DNA of 64,000 nucleotides from Defluviitaleaceae bacterium (GTDB lineage: Bacteria > Bacillota > Clostridia > Lachnospirales > WQUN01). The stretch is taken from contig WQVK01000006.1 of assembly GCA_009784025.1 (NCBI GenBank), positions 1-64,000 of the forward strand, read 5' to 3'. Positions 7,609 through 17,220 of this stretch are shown here, piece after piece. The notes beneath the pieces are model-generated. The model was not told the origin of the DNA, searched no databases, and was given only the letters and a program-made list of their open reading frames with translations. The first letter of the stretch is position 1. Every line of letters begins with the position of its first letter. A program made the position numbers and the translations under genes.

Positions 7609-7723
7609 CTTACACGAAACGTGGCGCGCGTCCGCACGTGGCCTCGTTATGAATAACAACTTGCGCTAATCCAGCAATTTAGACTACAATTTAACAATCA
7701 AATTCCCAAAAAATTAAATTTTT

Positions 7724-7785
7724 TTGCTTCTTTTTTTCAAAAAAGAAGCAAACATATCGGAGGCTAAGCCTCTGATGGTCTTATT
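7724..7785. repeat. Family B repeat, partial
   Basis: Contains the CTTCTTTTTTTC-AAAAAAGAAG hairpin and the CGGAGGC-TAA-GCCTCTG hairpin of the family. It lies directly upstream of the aminopeptidase ribosome binding site. Confidence 0.65.
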
Positions 7786-7807
7786 CCAGAAACAGGAGTG
7801 GGTAAAT

Positions 7808-9037
7808 TTGAATAATGAACGCTTACAAAAATATGCGAATTTATTAGTGCGCGCCGGTGGTAATGTTCAGAAGGGCAGCCCCGTGGTAATTTCTTCGGCT
7901 GTGGATGATGCTTATTTTGCGCGAATGGTGCAAGATGCCGCTTACGATGCAGGGGCATCTGATGTAACAATAGATTGGACAGACGACGCCAGTGTGCGGG
8001 CAAAGTTTTTGCGCGCCAGCAGTGAAGTTTTTGATGAATTCCCAGAATGGCGTGTGGCCAAGCTTAAATATCAAGACGACAAGGGTAGCGTGTACCTGCG
8101 GATAGAATCCTCAGACCCAGATAATCTAAAAGGCGTAGAATCCGACCGCCTGCAGCGCTTCACAAAAGTAGCCAGTCAAGCCACCAGGCCGCATGCAGAG
8201 CTAATGATGTCCAATGCCCTACGCTGGTCAATAATCGCGCTACCATCACCAGCCTGGGCGCGCAAAGTTTTCCCCACAATCACAGAAGCCGAGGCAATAG
8301 ACAAGCTATGGACATGCATTTTAAAAGCCGCCAGGGCAGACGGCGACGACCCAGTGGCAGAATGGCAAAAACATCGCGAAAACTTTACCAAACGGGTAGA
8401 ATACCTAAATGCCCAGCAATTTGACTCCCTTCATATAACAACCGGCCTTGGCACAGATTTTACCGTAGGCCTTGTGCAAAACCACAACTGGGAAGGCGGC
8501 GGTGATATAGACAAAACCGGCATACCTTTCTTCCCAAACATGCCAACAGAAGAAGTTTTTACCATGCCCCATCGAGACCGCGCCAACGGCCGTGTGGTGG
8601 CCTCCATGCCATTAACATACCAAGGCAACCTAATTGAAAACTTCGAAATGACATTCAAAAACGGCATAGTAATAGACTACAAAGCTGAAACAAACCAAGA
8701 CATCCTAAAAAACCTAATGGAAACAGACGAAGGCGCACGCCGCCTAGGGGAAGTGGCCCTGGTAGCAAACTCTTCACCAATAGGCCAAATGGGCGTACTC
8801 TTCTACAACACCCTGTTTGATGAAAACGCCTCTGCCCACCTGGCCCTGGGCAAAGCCTACCCAACCAACATGCAGGGCGCAGAAAGCCTAACCACAGAAC
8901 AGCGAACCGCCCGGGGCTGCAACGATTCTCTAATCCACGAAGACTTCATGTTTGGCACAGCCGACATGAACATAACAGGAATAAAGCCAGACGGCACGGA
9001 GGTAAACTTCTTCAAGAACGGTGAGTTTGATATATAG
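7808..9037 (+). CDS. M29 family metallo-aminopeptidase (AmpS/PepS type)
   Basis: 409 residues from a TTG start that follows AGGAG at 9 nt; this start gives the usual M29 length and N-terminus (NNERLQKYANLLVRAGGNVQKG). The C-terminal half carries the conserved metal-site segments of the family: PTEEVFTMPHRDRANGRV, the acidic EGARRLGEVALV, NASAHLALGKAYP and SLIHEDFMFGTADMNITG. M29 enzymes are cytosolic cobalt- or zinc-dependent aminopeptidases that remove N-terminal residues from peptides. The 5' half is noticeably G+T-rich and the 3' half A+C-rich, a pattern seen in several genes here. Confidence 0.92.
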   Translation: MNNERLQKYANLLVRAGGNVQKGSPVVISSAVDDAYFARMVQDAAYDAGASDVTIDWTDDASVRAKFLRASSEVFDEFPEWRVAKLKYQDDKGSVYLRIESSDPDNLKGVESDRLQRFTKVASQATRPHAELMMSNALRWSIIALPSPAWARKVFPTITEAEAIDKLWTCILKAARADGDDPVAEWQKHRENFTKRVEYLNAQQFDSLHITTGLGTDFTVGLVQNHNWEGGGDIDKTGIPFFPNMPTEEVFTMPHRDRANGRVVASMPLTYQGNLIENFEMTFKNGIVIDYKAETNQDILKNLMETDEGARRLGEVALVANSSPIGQMGVLFYNTLFDENASAHLALGKAYPTNMQGAESLTTEQRTARGCNDSLIHEDFMFGTADMNITGIKPDGTEVNFFKNGEFDI

Positions 9038-9038
9038 A

Positions 9039-9308
9039 ATGTTAAAACCGTCAGAGGCTTCGCCTCCGACACCTCCAAAAACTTTTTTGGAAAAAGTTTT
9101 ATCAAAAAACCTAACATTGGGATTATATAAATATCTCAATAGACTTCTTCCGAAATTCCCGCAGGGGATTTTGGAAAAGTTACATTTTCAATCTTTTGCT
9201 TCTTCTAAAATTGCGTTTTTTGCAATTTCAGAAGAACTCTAATGTTAAAGTTTTTGCCCTGCTTTTTTCAAAAAGCGGGTGGGTGTGGGCGAAGCCCACG
9301 GTTTTAAA
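9039..9308. repeat. Repeat cluster B-A-B upstream of alaS
   Basis: Three elements in a row: a B copy (9039-9116, hairpins GAGGC-TTC-GCCTC and AAAACTTTTTTGGAAAAAGTTTT), a full A copy (9139-9242) and an inverted B copy (9242-9308, GTGGGC-GAA-GCCCAC). No T-box leader features were found here, and nothing else fills the gap. Confidence 0.85.
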
Positions 9309-9326
9309 TAAATAATGAGGTGTGTT

Positions 9327-11975
9327 ATGAAATCACTTACGGTTAACCAGATTCGGGATAGGTATCTGGATCTTTTTGCGGCAAAGGGGCATCATTTGCT
9401 GCAAAGCTCTCCGCTGGTGCCACAGGGGGATAATTCGCTGCTGTTGATAAATTCAGGGGTGGCGACCATGAAGGCGTTTTTTACGGGGCAGGAAAAGCCG
9501 CCCGCGCCACGGGTTGCCTCTTGCCAAAAATGTATAAGAACTACGGACATAGACGATGTGGGCAAGGATGCACGGCATGGTTCTTTTTTCGAGATGCTGG
9601 GCAATTTTTCTTTTGGGGATTATTTTAAGAAGGAAGTTATCCCCTGGGCCTGGGAGTTTCTTACTGTAGAGATGGGTATCCCCGCAGATAAGCTTTCAGT
9701 AAGCGTGTACGAAGAAGATGACGAGGCTTATGATATCTGGCATGATGTGATTGGCCTTGCGCCAGAGAAGATTTTTAAGCTGGATAAGGCTGAGAATTTT
9801 TGGGAGCATGGTGTTGGCCCATGTGGGCCTTGTTCGGAGATTCATTTCGACAGGGGCGCAGAGGCTGGCTGCGGCAAGCCTGGCTGCCAGGTGGGTTGCG
9901 ATTGCGACCGTTTTATGGAAGTATGGAATCTGGTTTTTACGCAATTTAATAAGAACGAAGACGGCAGCTATTCTCCGCTGGAACTCACGGGCATAGACAC
10001 AGGTATGGGGCTAGAGCGTTTGGCCATCGTGTTGCAGGAAGCCCCATCCATTTTTGATATCGACAATATCCGCGGCATAAGGCAGGCAGTGCTTGAGCTG
10101 GCAGGGTTAGAGACGGCCACCGGCAGCAAGCTAGTTAGCGCCAATATTATTGCAGACCATGTGCGCAGTGTTGCTTTTATGGCGGCAGATGGCGTGCTGC
10201 CTTCCAATGAGGGTAGAGGATATATACTGCGGCGGCTGTTGCGCCGCGCGGTGCGCCACGGGCAATCCTTGGGGATAAATGGTGCGTTTGTGGTTGCAAT
10301 AGCCAAGGCGTCCATTGATGCCTACAGCCATGCATACGCCAACCTTACAGAGAAGGAAAGCTTCATATTACAAACCTTAGGCCAGGAAGAAAGCCGCTTC
10401 ATGGAAACCCTGGACACGGGAATGAATTTGCTGCAAAAGCAAATGGATAGCATAAAGGCCAACGGCAAAAGCACTATAAGCGGCGCGGATGCCTTCAAAT
10501 TATATGACACCTATGGCTTCCCGCCAGATTTAACACGGGAAATATTAGAAGATGCTGGGCTAAAATTTGACGAAGACGGTTTTAAACGCGAAATGGAAGC
10601 GCAAAAGCAACGCGCCCGCCAGGCCCGTGGCGTGTCCAACTACATGGGCGCAGACGAAACCGTATACCATAGGCTTGAGCCGAATATGCCCACATTATTC
10701 TGCGGGTACGAGGCGGATACATGCCAGGCAAAAATCCTAGCGATAGTAGCTGGCGATGGAATAGTAGATAGCGCAACCGCCGGGCAGGAAATATCATTGG
10801 TGCTGGATAACACACCATTTTACGCGGAAAGCGGCGGCCAAAAGGGCGACGGCGGCAAAATAACCGCAAATGACCTGGCCGTAGAAATATACGATTGCAT
10901 AAATGTAGCCGGCGGCAACACCGTCCATGTGGGCAAGGTGATATCCGGCACGGTAAAAAAAGGCGCAACCGTGACGGCAACTATAGATACCACACGCCGC
11001 CAAAGCACAACGGGCAACCATTCTGCCACGCATCTGCTGCAAAAAGCCCTGCGGGAAGTGCTGGGCGACCATGTAGAACAAAGCGGCAGCGAGGTAAGTC
11101 AAGACCGCTTGCGTTTCGACTTCACTCATAATGCGCCACTTTCTGCAGAGCAGCGCGACCAGATAGAAACCCTGGTGAACCAGCGCATCTGGCAGGCTAT
11201 CCCAGTAGATGTGATGCTAACCACACCAGAAGAGGCTCGCAAAAGCGGCGCGATGGCGTTATTCGGGGAAAAATATGGCGACACCGTGCGCATGGTAAAA
11301 ATGGGCGACCAAAGCATAGAGCTTTGCGGCGGCACACATGTGGCCAACACTCAGCAAATAGGCGTGTTTAAGCTGTTATCTGAAGGCGGCATAGCTAGCG
11401 GCGTGCGCCGTATAGAGGCCACCACAGGCCTGGGTGCGATAAATGTTTACCGTGAGGCTCACAAAACCCTGCAAGCAGCCGCAGAGTTGTGCAAAGTGCA
11501 AAAGCCACAAGATTTGCCAGCAAGGCTGGATGCAATCCTGGCAGAAAATAAAGAGTTGAAAAAAGAGCTAACCAAAATCCAATCCGAAGCCAGCGGCCAA
11601 GAGCAAGCAGAAGTTGTGGCAAGCCTTTGCAAAAACGCAGAAACCCATGGCGGCTTCACATTGTTGGCTGGCAAGCTGGAAAACTACGATATCGAAGCCA
11701 TGCGTAACGTAGCAGATATGCTAAGAAAAGATATAAAATCCGGTTGTGTGCTGCTTTGCGGTGTAAACGCAGGCGCGGCACAGTTCCTAGCCTTCGCCAC
11801 AGATGATGCAGTAAAAGCCGGAATCCACGCGGGGGAAATTGTAAAAGAAGCAGCCAAAATCTGCGGCGGCGGCGGGGGAGGCAAGCCTTCTCAGGCGCAG
11901 GCAGGCGGCAAGAATGCCGAGAATGCAGATGCGGCCTTAGCCAAAGCAATTGAACTAATGAAATCAATGCTGTAG
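9327..11975 (+). CDS. alaS: Alanyl-tRNA synthetase
   Basis: 882 residues, the normal full length. Domain order is the class II catalytic core (residues 1-240; SSPLVPQGDNSLLLINSGVATMK, WNLVFTQFN, GIDTGMGLERLA), the tRNA-binding helical region, the editing domain with HSATHLLQKALREVLGDHVEQ and the CGGTH zinc motif (about 565-680), and the C-Ala domain ending in a glycine run (GGGGGGKPSQAQAGGK). It charges tRNA-Ala and clears mischarged Ser/Gly. The start is the ATG after GAGGTG; an ATG 12 nt earlier overlaps that site and is rejected. The 3' half is richer in A+C than the 5' half. Confidence 0.97.
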   Translation: MKSLTVNQIRDRYLDLFAAKGHHLLQSSPLVPQGDNSLLLINSGVATMKAFFTGQEKPPAPRVASCQKCIRTTDIDDVGKDARHGSFFEMLGNFSFGDYFKKEVIPWAWEFLTVEMGIPADKLSVSVYEEDDEAYDIWHDVIGLAPEKIFKLDKAENFWEHGVGPCGPCSEIHFDRGAEAGCGKPGCQVGCDCDRFMEVWNLVFTQFNKNEDGSYSPLELTGIDTGMGLERLAIVLQEAPSIFDIDNIRGIRQAVLELAGLETATGSKLVSANIIADHVRSVAFMAADGVLPSNEGRGYILRRLLRRAVRHGQSLGINGAFVVAIAKASIDAYSHAYANLTEKESFILQTLGQEESRFMETLDTGMNLLQKQMDSIKANGKSTISGADAFKLYDTYGFPPDLTREILEDAGLKFDEDGFKREMEAQKQRARQARGVSNYMGADETVYHRLEPNMPTLFCGYEADTCQAKILAIVAGDGIVDSATAGQEISLVLDNTPFYAESGGQKGDGGKITANDLAVEIYDCINVAGGNTVHVGKVISGTVKKGATVTATIDTTRRQSTTGNHSATHLLQKALREVLGDHVEQSGSEVSQDRLRFDFTHNAPLSAEQRDQIETLVNQRIWQAIPVDVMLTTPEEARKSGAMALFGEKYGDTVRMVKMGDQSIELCGGTHVANTQQIGVFKLLSEGGIASGVRRIEATTGLGAINVYREAHKTLQAAAELCKVQKPQDLPARLDAILAENKELKKELTKIQSEASGQEQAEVVASLCKNAETHGGFTLLAGKLENYDIEAMRNVADMLRKDIKSGCVLLCGVNAGAAQFLAFATDDAVKAGIHAGEIVKEAAKICGGGGGGKPSQAQAGGKNAENADAALAKAIELMKSML

Positions 11976-12020
11976 TGCAATTTAACGGGCAACCTTGTCT
12001 TGTAAGAGGAGTGGGGAAAA

Positions 12021-12764
12021 ATGTATATTTTCTTATTGGTGTTGGCAATGGTTTACAAGCTGGTGTATCCGCTGGTTGCGGCAGCGCGGCAAAACAATGC
12101 GCCACCCGTCCAGGCAATAACCGAAGATGAGCGAATAAAAGGTTATAAAAAAATCAGTGCCGTGATAATAATAGAAGCGGTAGTGGTGCTGGCTATATGC
12201 CTGATAGTTGGCATAAGCTTTAATAGCCTTGGGCTAAGGCGGATAGATGTAAGCTACCATACATGGTTTACATCTGTGGCATTGTTTATATGCACCATGG
12301 TTTTAGCCACCAATTTCTACGGTATGATTGCGTATATCGTAAGCCCAAAATACCGGGAAGAAAGAAAGCGCGAGCTGGTAAAGGATAAAAACCGGGCAGT
12401 AATCGTATTGCTAACCCCAAGAAGCTGGCGCGAAAAAAGATACTATTTTTTCGTGTCGTTAATCTCTGGAATAGGCGAGGAAATTGTGTTTAGGGGATTC
12501 ATTTTCTTCTTAATACATGCAGTATTTACAGAGATGCCAATTCCCCTTGTATTTATACTTACATCGGTGGTATTTGGGGTTGCCCATGCCTACCAGGGTA
12601 TGCAAGGCATAATAAGAAAAACCATGACTGGTGCGCTATACGGCGGTATTTTCTTGGTAACGGGCAGCCTTATTCCGGCAATGGTTGTGCATTTTGTGCT
12701 TAACTTTAAGGATGCATTCTCTCTTTCAGACGAAGGAGAAGGCGAGGCAGAAACTGCAAATTGA
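12021..12764 (+). CDS. CPBP family intramembrane metalloprotease
   Basis: 247 residues with about six membrane helices. The abortive-infection/CPBP motifs are present: EEIVFRGFIFF (the EExxxR glutamate pair, about residues 153-163), the FGVAHAYQG segment with its histidine, and the late HFVLNF histidine. These form the metal site of Rce1-type proteases. Known members process prenylated or secreted peptides or act in bacteriocin immunity; the substrate here is unknown. The ribosome binding site is AAGAGGAG. It follows alaS by 45 nt on the same strand, so read-through is possible, but there is no functional link to alaS. Confidence 0.88.
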   Translation: MYIFLLVLAMVYKLVYPLVAAARQNNAPPVQAITEDERIKGYKKISAVIIIEAVVVLAICLIVGISFNSLGLRRIDVSYHTWFTSVALFICTMVLATNFYGMIAYIVSPKYREERKRELVKDKNRAVIVLLTPRSWREKRYYFFVSLISGIGEEIVFRGFIFFLIHAVFTEMPIPLVFILTSVVFGVAHAYQGMQGIIRKTMTGALYGGIFLVTGSLIPAMVVHFVLNFKDAFSLSDEGEGEAETAN

Positions 12765-13349
12765 TTCATTGTGACATATTTTCCGAAAAATTACATTTTT
12801 TCCGAAAATGGTACCGTATGGTACCACAATTTAGGCAAAATGATGCCGTTTTCAAGCTCGAAAACTATAAAAACCACGGAAACGCTGGATTTTTATCATG
12901 CCAGAATCAAAAAAGTTAACGGTTTCCCCAAATTTTTTAAATCATATGTCGTTTCGTAGTTGGCGTTAGCCCAATAAAACAAAGCAAATCTGACGTTTTT
13001 AAACTAGGTTTGTAGGGCTTCGTGTAGTGGCGCTTTATTGCAAATACCCTTTAACCATTCGTTTTTACTATGTATAGTATGGATTTGTGTGATTGAAACC
13101 AATTGCAAAATTTCCATTTTTGTGCAAACTAAACAAAACCATTATGCAACTTCCACAAATAGCGACTGTGGAGGTTGCGTTTTTTGTTTGCCGTATGTGT
13201 ACATATCTAAATTTACGTCAATTTAAACCTAAGAAATTGACCAAAACATACAAGAAACTGTTGCAAAACGATTACAGGTATGATAAAATCCAATGAAAAG
13301 TCGTATTATTAGTCAAAAGTGACAATAAAAATCCCTAGGGGGTACGAGA
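12765..13349. other. 585-bp non-coding region upstream of the glycan-uptake cluster
   Basis: AT-rich, with two ORFs of 62 codons that lack ribosome binding sites and are probably not genes. It holds one isolated family D palindrome GGTACCGTATGGTACC (12810-12825). The promoter at its right end is listed separately. The length would allow further regulatory sites, but I could identify none. Confidence 0.6.
13261..13289 (+). promoter_or_regulatory. Candidate promoter of the glycan-uptake operon
   Basis: TTGCAA (13261-13266), 17-bp spacer, TAAAAT (13284-13289), about 60 bp before the first start codon. There is no recognisable CcpA cre site next to it. Confidence 0.5.
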
Positions 13350-16220
13350 ATGAGAGAAATTTTAGCAAGCAGTAAGTTCCGGACAGTGGTGGCGGTTTTG
13401 ATAATTGCCGGGTTATTATTCCATCTGTTTACCAGGGACCCAGACCTAGTGTTGCGTAGCAGGCCTGATGGCGGCATTGTGGCCGCGCCTATTGTATTGC
13501 GCGAAGGTAGCCACGCAGCGTTTTTGTATGAGCATGCGCTCACCCCAAGGGGCACGCAGGCCATAGAGGTTGATATCTTCAACCCATCTGGTGGCGAGAA
13601 TTTTTCTGTATTAAGCAATTTTGAGGGCGCAGCCCAGGTGCTTCGTACAGAGGAAATCTCCTATGTAGAATTTACGGTGAATGTACCTGCCTCCGGAATG
13701 TATAATGTTAATATTGAATATTTCCCAGTGGCTTCTAGGGGTATTCCAATCGCGAGAGAATTTAGAATAAACGGCGATGTCCAGTTTATCGGCGCAGACC
13801 ATCTGGTGTTCTCTAGGGTATGGGGTTCTGCCGGGCAGCATCGTATTGATACCCGCGGTAATGAAATTAGGTCGTCTCAAGTAGAGCTTCCCCGCTGGGA
13901 AACAGCTTATTTTAGAGACAGGCTTGGTTTCTTCACAGCACCCTATCAGTTCTATTTACAAGCAGGCGCTAACACGTTAACTCTTACAGGAGTAAGCGAA
14001 CCCCTTGTGATAAGCCGTATGACAGTTGTGCCAGTTAGGGATTTACCAACTTTCGAGCAATTTATGGCAGAAACAAACTTGCCACCAGCCCCTGGTGATT
14101 TTTACCTGCGGTTGCAAGGCCAGGATTCTACTGTGCGTTCTTCGCCATCCCTTTTCCCGATTTTTGATACTTCATCTGGCATCACATACCCCCCAAGTGT
14201 AGCCACAATTAGACTAAATATGATGGGTGGCCATGCATGGCGTATACCAGGCCAGTGGATAGAATGGGAAGTAGGAGTGCCCGCAGACGGCCTTTATCGC
14301 CTGTCTATTTCTGCAAGGCAAAACTATAGCCGCGGTTTTGTATCCAGCCGTACTCTTATGGTAAACGGCGAAATTCCATTCCAGGAAGTTGAAATTGTAA
14401 AATTCCCATTCAACAATGGCTGGGAACTTACAACATTCCAAGATGACAACGGGGAGTATCTACTATTCCCGCTTAATGCCGGCGTAAACACCATACGTAT
14501 GGAAGTTGCCCTAGGCGAACTTGGTGAAATTTTGGATCGTATACATGCAAGTGTGCTAAGGCAAGACGATATTTACAGGCAAATCTTGGTTCTTACAGGC
14601 CCAAGCCCAGATCCACAACGTGACTACCGTATACAACATTTCCTGCCACATGTAATGGATTTAATTTATGAAGAAGTTGGAATCCTATACGGTATATTGC
14701 GCGACCTAGAAGAATTTACCGGCGGCCGTAACCAGCATTCCGGCATGCTTTCTACCACTGTGCGCCAGCTAGATACATTCTTCGTGCGCCCATATATGAT
14801 TCCAAGGCAGCTTAATAACTGGCGCCAAAACATTTCCGCCATGGGCGATACCGCCAGGTTGCTTACAGAAGCCCATTTGGATATCGACTTCTTTATAGTA
14901 AGTGGCGCAGATGTAGCCCTGCCAAGAGTAGGGGAAACATTCTTCACCCGCGCATCCCATGAGACCCGCGCATTCGTAGCAAGCTTCACTCACGATTTCG
15001 ACATCGTAGGTGACGAGCATGAAGACGGCATCACAGTTTGGGTACCCACAGGCCGCGACCAAGCAGCTATCATCAAAGCCATGATTGACGATACCTTTGT
15101 GCCAGAGTTTGGCATTGGCGTAAACATGCGCCACGTAATGCCGGGCGCTATCTTGCCTGCAGTAGTAGCGGGTATTGGCCCAGACGTGGCAATAAGCCTT
15201 GGCCACGCAGCGCCAATTGACTTTGCGTTGCGTAACGCAGTTGTGGATCTATCACAGTTTGAAGGTTTTGACGAAGTTTATACCCGCTTCCATGAAAGCG
15301 CTATGGTTCCATTCGAATTTATGGGCGCATACTTCGGCATACCTGAAAACCAAGGCTTTAGCGTAATGTTCTACCGCACAGATATTTTAGAGCAGCTTGA
15401 TATAGAACCACCAAACACTTGGGACGATGTAATGGCAATCATGCCAATACTCCAGCGTAACAATATGTCTATCGGTATCCCACCAATAGGTGACCCGATG
15501 GCGCCAGACCTTGGCGGCTTCCTTGTTCAGCTATACCAAAGGGGTGGCTTCCTATATAACGACGACCATTCACGAGCAATACTTGATAGCGAAGAATCCA
15601 TTGCGGCCTTCGATGCATTCACAAGATTCTTCACCCACTTTGGCTCGCTGCAATTCTTCAACTTCATGAACCGCTTCCGCAGCGGCGAAATGCCAATCGC
15701 ATTCGTAGACTTTGGCAACTTTAACGCGTTGTCAGTTTTCGCGCCAGAGATTGCCGGGTTGTGGAACTTCGGCCTTATGCCAGGTTATATAGAGCCAGAC
15801 GGCACAATAAATCGTACAATTAGCTCTTGGGGTTCTTCCTCTGTAATATTTGCCCAAAGCGAAATGCAAGAAGAAGCATGGCAGTTCCTAAAATGGTGGA
15901 CATCTGCTGAAACTCAAGTACGTTTCGGCCGCGAGCTTGAATCGCTAATGGGCGAGGCAGCCCGCCTCCCAACCGCAAATATTGAAGCATTCCAAAGCCT
16001 ACCATGGCGCCCAGCAGAGCTTGAGATATTAAACGAGCAAAGAAACTGGATTCTTGGTACGCCAGAAGTGCCAGGTGGTTACTATGTAGGCCGTCACTTG
16101 GTTAACGCAATACGCCGGGTGGTTAACACCAATGTAGACACCCGCGAAACTTTGCTGGACTTCAATATCGTTATAAACAACGAGCTAATAAACAAACGTA
16201 GAGAGTTTGGTCTCGAATAG
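13350..16220 (+). CDS. Membrane-anchored sugar-binding protein with N-terminal beta-sandwich modules
   Basis: 956 residues, about twice the usual size of a family 1 solute-binding protein. It begins with a basic stretch and one hydrophobic helix (about residues 10-28, VVAVLIIAGLLFHLF) without a lipobox, so it is probably anchored by an uncleaved helix. Two similar beta-rich segments follow (about 85-235 and 265-405), each with the pattern 'wiEw-V-VPasGmYn-si-' and 'agaNtl-l-', typical of CBM6/35-like carbohydrate-binding folds. A helical linker (about 410-540) leads to a periplasmic-binding-protein domain (about 540-930; GITVWVPTGRD, PFEFMGAYFGIPENQGFSVMFYRTDIL, the AWQFLKWWTS tail). It opens an operon with permeases immediately downstream, so it should capture extracellular oligosaccharides. 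The substrate is not readable. Confidence 0.82.
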   Translation: MREILASSKFRTVVAVLIIAGLLFHLFTRDPDLVLRSRPDGGIVAAPIVLREGSHAAFLYEHALTPRGTQAIEVDIFNPSGGENFSVLSNFEGAAQVLRTEEISYVEFTVNVPASGMYNVNIEYFPVASRGIPIAREFRINGDVQFIGADHLVFSRVWGSAGQHRIDTRGNEIRSSQVELPRWETAYFRDRLGFFTAPYQFYLQAGANTLTLTGVSEPLVISRMTVVPVRDLPTFEQFMAETNLPPAPGDFYLRLQGQDSTVRSSPSLFPIFDTSSGITYPPSVATIRLNMMGGHAWRIPGQWIEWEVGVPADGLYRLSISARQNYSRGFVSSRTLMVNGEIPFQEVEIVKFPFNNGWELTTFQDDNGEYLLFPLNAGVNTIRMEVALGELGEILDRIHASVLRQDDIYRQILVLTGPSPDPQRDYRIQHFLPHVMDLIYEEVGILYGILRDLEEFTGGRNQHSGMLSTTVRQLDTFFVRPYMIPRQLNNWRQNISAMGDTARLLTEAHLDIDFFIVSGADVALPRVGETFFTRASHETRAFVASFTHDFDIVGDEHEDGITVWVPTGRDQAAIIKAMIDDTFVPEFGIGVNMRHVMPGAILPAVVAGIGPDVAISLGHAAPIDFALRNAVVDLSQFEGFDEVYTRFHESAMVPFEFMGAYFGIPENQGFSVMFYRTDILEQLDIEPPNTWDDVMAIMPILQRNNMSIGIPPIGDPMAPDLGGFLVQLYQRGGFLYNDDHSRAILDSEESIAAFDAFTRFFTHFGSLQFFNFMNRFRSGEMPIAFVDFGNFNALSVFAPEIAGLWNFGLMPGYIEPDGTINRTISSWGSSSVIFAQSEMQEEAWQFLKWWTSAETQVRFGRELESLMGEAARLPTANIEAFQSLPWRPAELEILNEQRNWILGTPEVPGGYYVGRHLVNAIRRVVNTNVDTRETLLDFNIVINNELINKRREFGLE

Positions 16221-16229
16221 GAGGATATC

Positions 16230-17204
16230 ATGGCTGCATTTCCCAAAGCAGGTAAAAACGTGGGTGGCAATACCCCGTTTCAGCGGTACAAGGCAAAAAA
16301 AGCCAACCAATGGGCTCATACATGGCTTTCAATAAAACAGCATAAATGGCTGTATCTCTTTCTTGCACCCTTTGCAATTATCTTTGCCACTTTCGTTGTA
16401 GCTCCGGTAGTTATATCAATATTTTTTAGCTTCACATACTTTAACGTGTTAGAAGCCCCGAGGTTTATTGGCTTCCAAAATTATTTGAACCTTTTCCTTG
16501 CAGACGATGTATTCCTTATCGCACTGCGGAACACAATACTATTGGCGGTAGTAACTGGTCCTATTGGTTATATCATGGCATTTCTTTTTGCATGGTTTAT
16601 CAATGAGCTGCCACGCTACCTGCGGGCGTTTATGACATTGGTTTTCTACGCCCCAACTATTGCCGGTGTTGCGTTTATGATATGGGCGCTAATCTTCTCT
16701 GGCGACCCTAACGGCTGGCTTAACGCCTACCTGGTTCGCTTCGGCATAATTGAAACCCCAATCCTATGGTTGTCTAACCCCGCTTATATGATGCCTGTTA
16801 TCATTATAGTATCCCTTTGGATGAGCTTGGGCGCTGGCTTCCTGGCCTTTATAGCCGGGTTGTCTACCATAGATGAATCACTTTATGAAGCAGGCCTTGT
16901 AGACGGCGTTAGAAACCGCTGGCAAGAGCTTTGGTTCATTACATTGCCAAACATGCAAGGTATGCTTATGTTCGGTGCGGTTATGGCAATCACCGCCAGC
17001 TTTTCTGTTGGTGGTGTTACACAGGGCCTGGCAGGCTTCCCCTCTACGGATTACGCGGTGCATACAGTAGTTAACCACCTGGTAGACTATGGCGCAATCC
17101 GCTTCGAGATGGGATATGCCTCTGCAATAGCAACTATTTTGTTCCTGGCCATGATTTACAGTAAAATAGCCGTCGGCAAATTCCTAAGCCGAATCGGAAC
17201 CTGA
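16230..17204 (+). CDS. Sugar ABC transporter permease (MalF/UgpA type)
   Basis: 324 residues with six predicted membrane helices after a basic N-terminus. The cytoplasmic EAA loop EAGLVDGVRNRWQELWFITLP marks the ATPase contact. It follows the large binding protein after 9 nt, with AGGAGG before the ATG. It pairs with the next gene to form the membrane channel of a CUT1-family importer. No ATP-binding subunit is encoded in the cluster, so a shared MsmX/UgpC-like ATPase elsewhere must power it. Confidence 0.92.
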   Translation: MAAFPKAGKNVGGNTPFQRYKAKKANQWAHTWLSIKQHKWLYLFLAPFAIIFATFVVAPVVISIFFSFTYFNVLEAPRFIGFQNYLNLFLADDVFLIALRNTILLAVVTGPIGYIMAFLFAWFINELPRYLRAFMTLVFYAPTIAGVAFMIWALIFSGDPNGWLNAYLVRFGIIETPILWLSNPAYMMPVIIIVSLWMSLGAGFLAFIAGLSTIDESLYEAGLVDGVRNRWQELWFITLPNMQGMLMFGAVMAITASFSVGGVTQGLAGFPSTDYAVHTVVNHLVDYGAIRFEMGYASAIATILFLAMIYSKIAVGKFLSRIGT

Positions 17205-17220
17205 TAAGGAGGGATGCAAA

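Noticed and set aside
9038-9326. Possible T-box riboswitch before alaS
   Set aside because: The gap is filled by B-A-B repeats; no T-box consensus (AGGGTGGNACCGCG-like) or specifier loop was found.
12021-12764. Bacteriocin or abortive-infection system around the CPBP protease
   Set aside because: No peptide precursor, modification enzyme or exporter is found beside it.
12771-13296. Small ORFs of about 62-67 codons upstream of the uptake operon
   Set aside because: No Shine-Dalgarno sequences, unbiased codon use, and they overlap the promoter region and a GGTACC palindrome.
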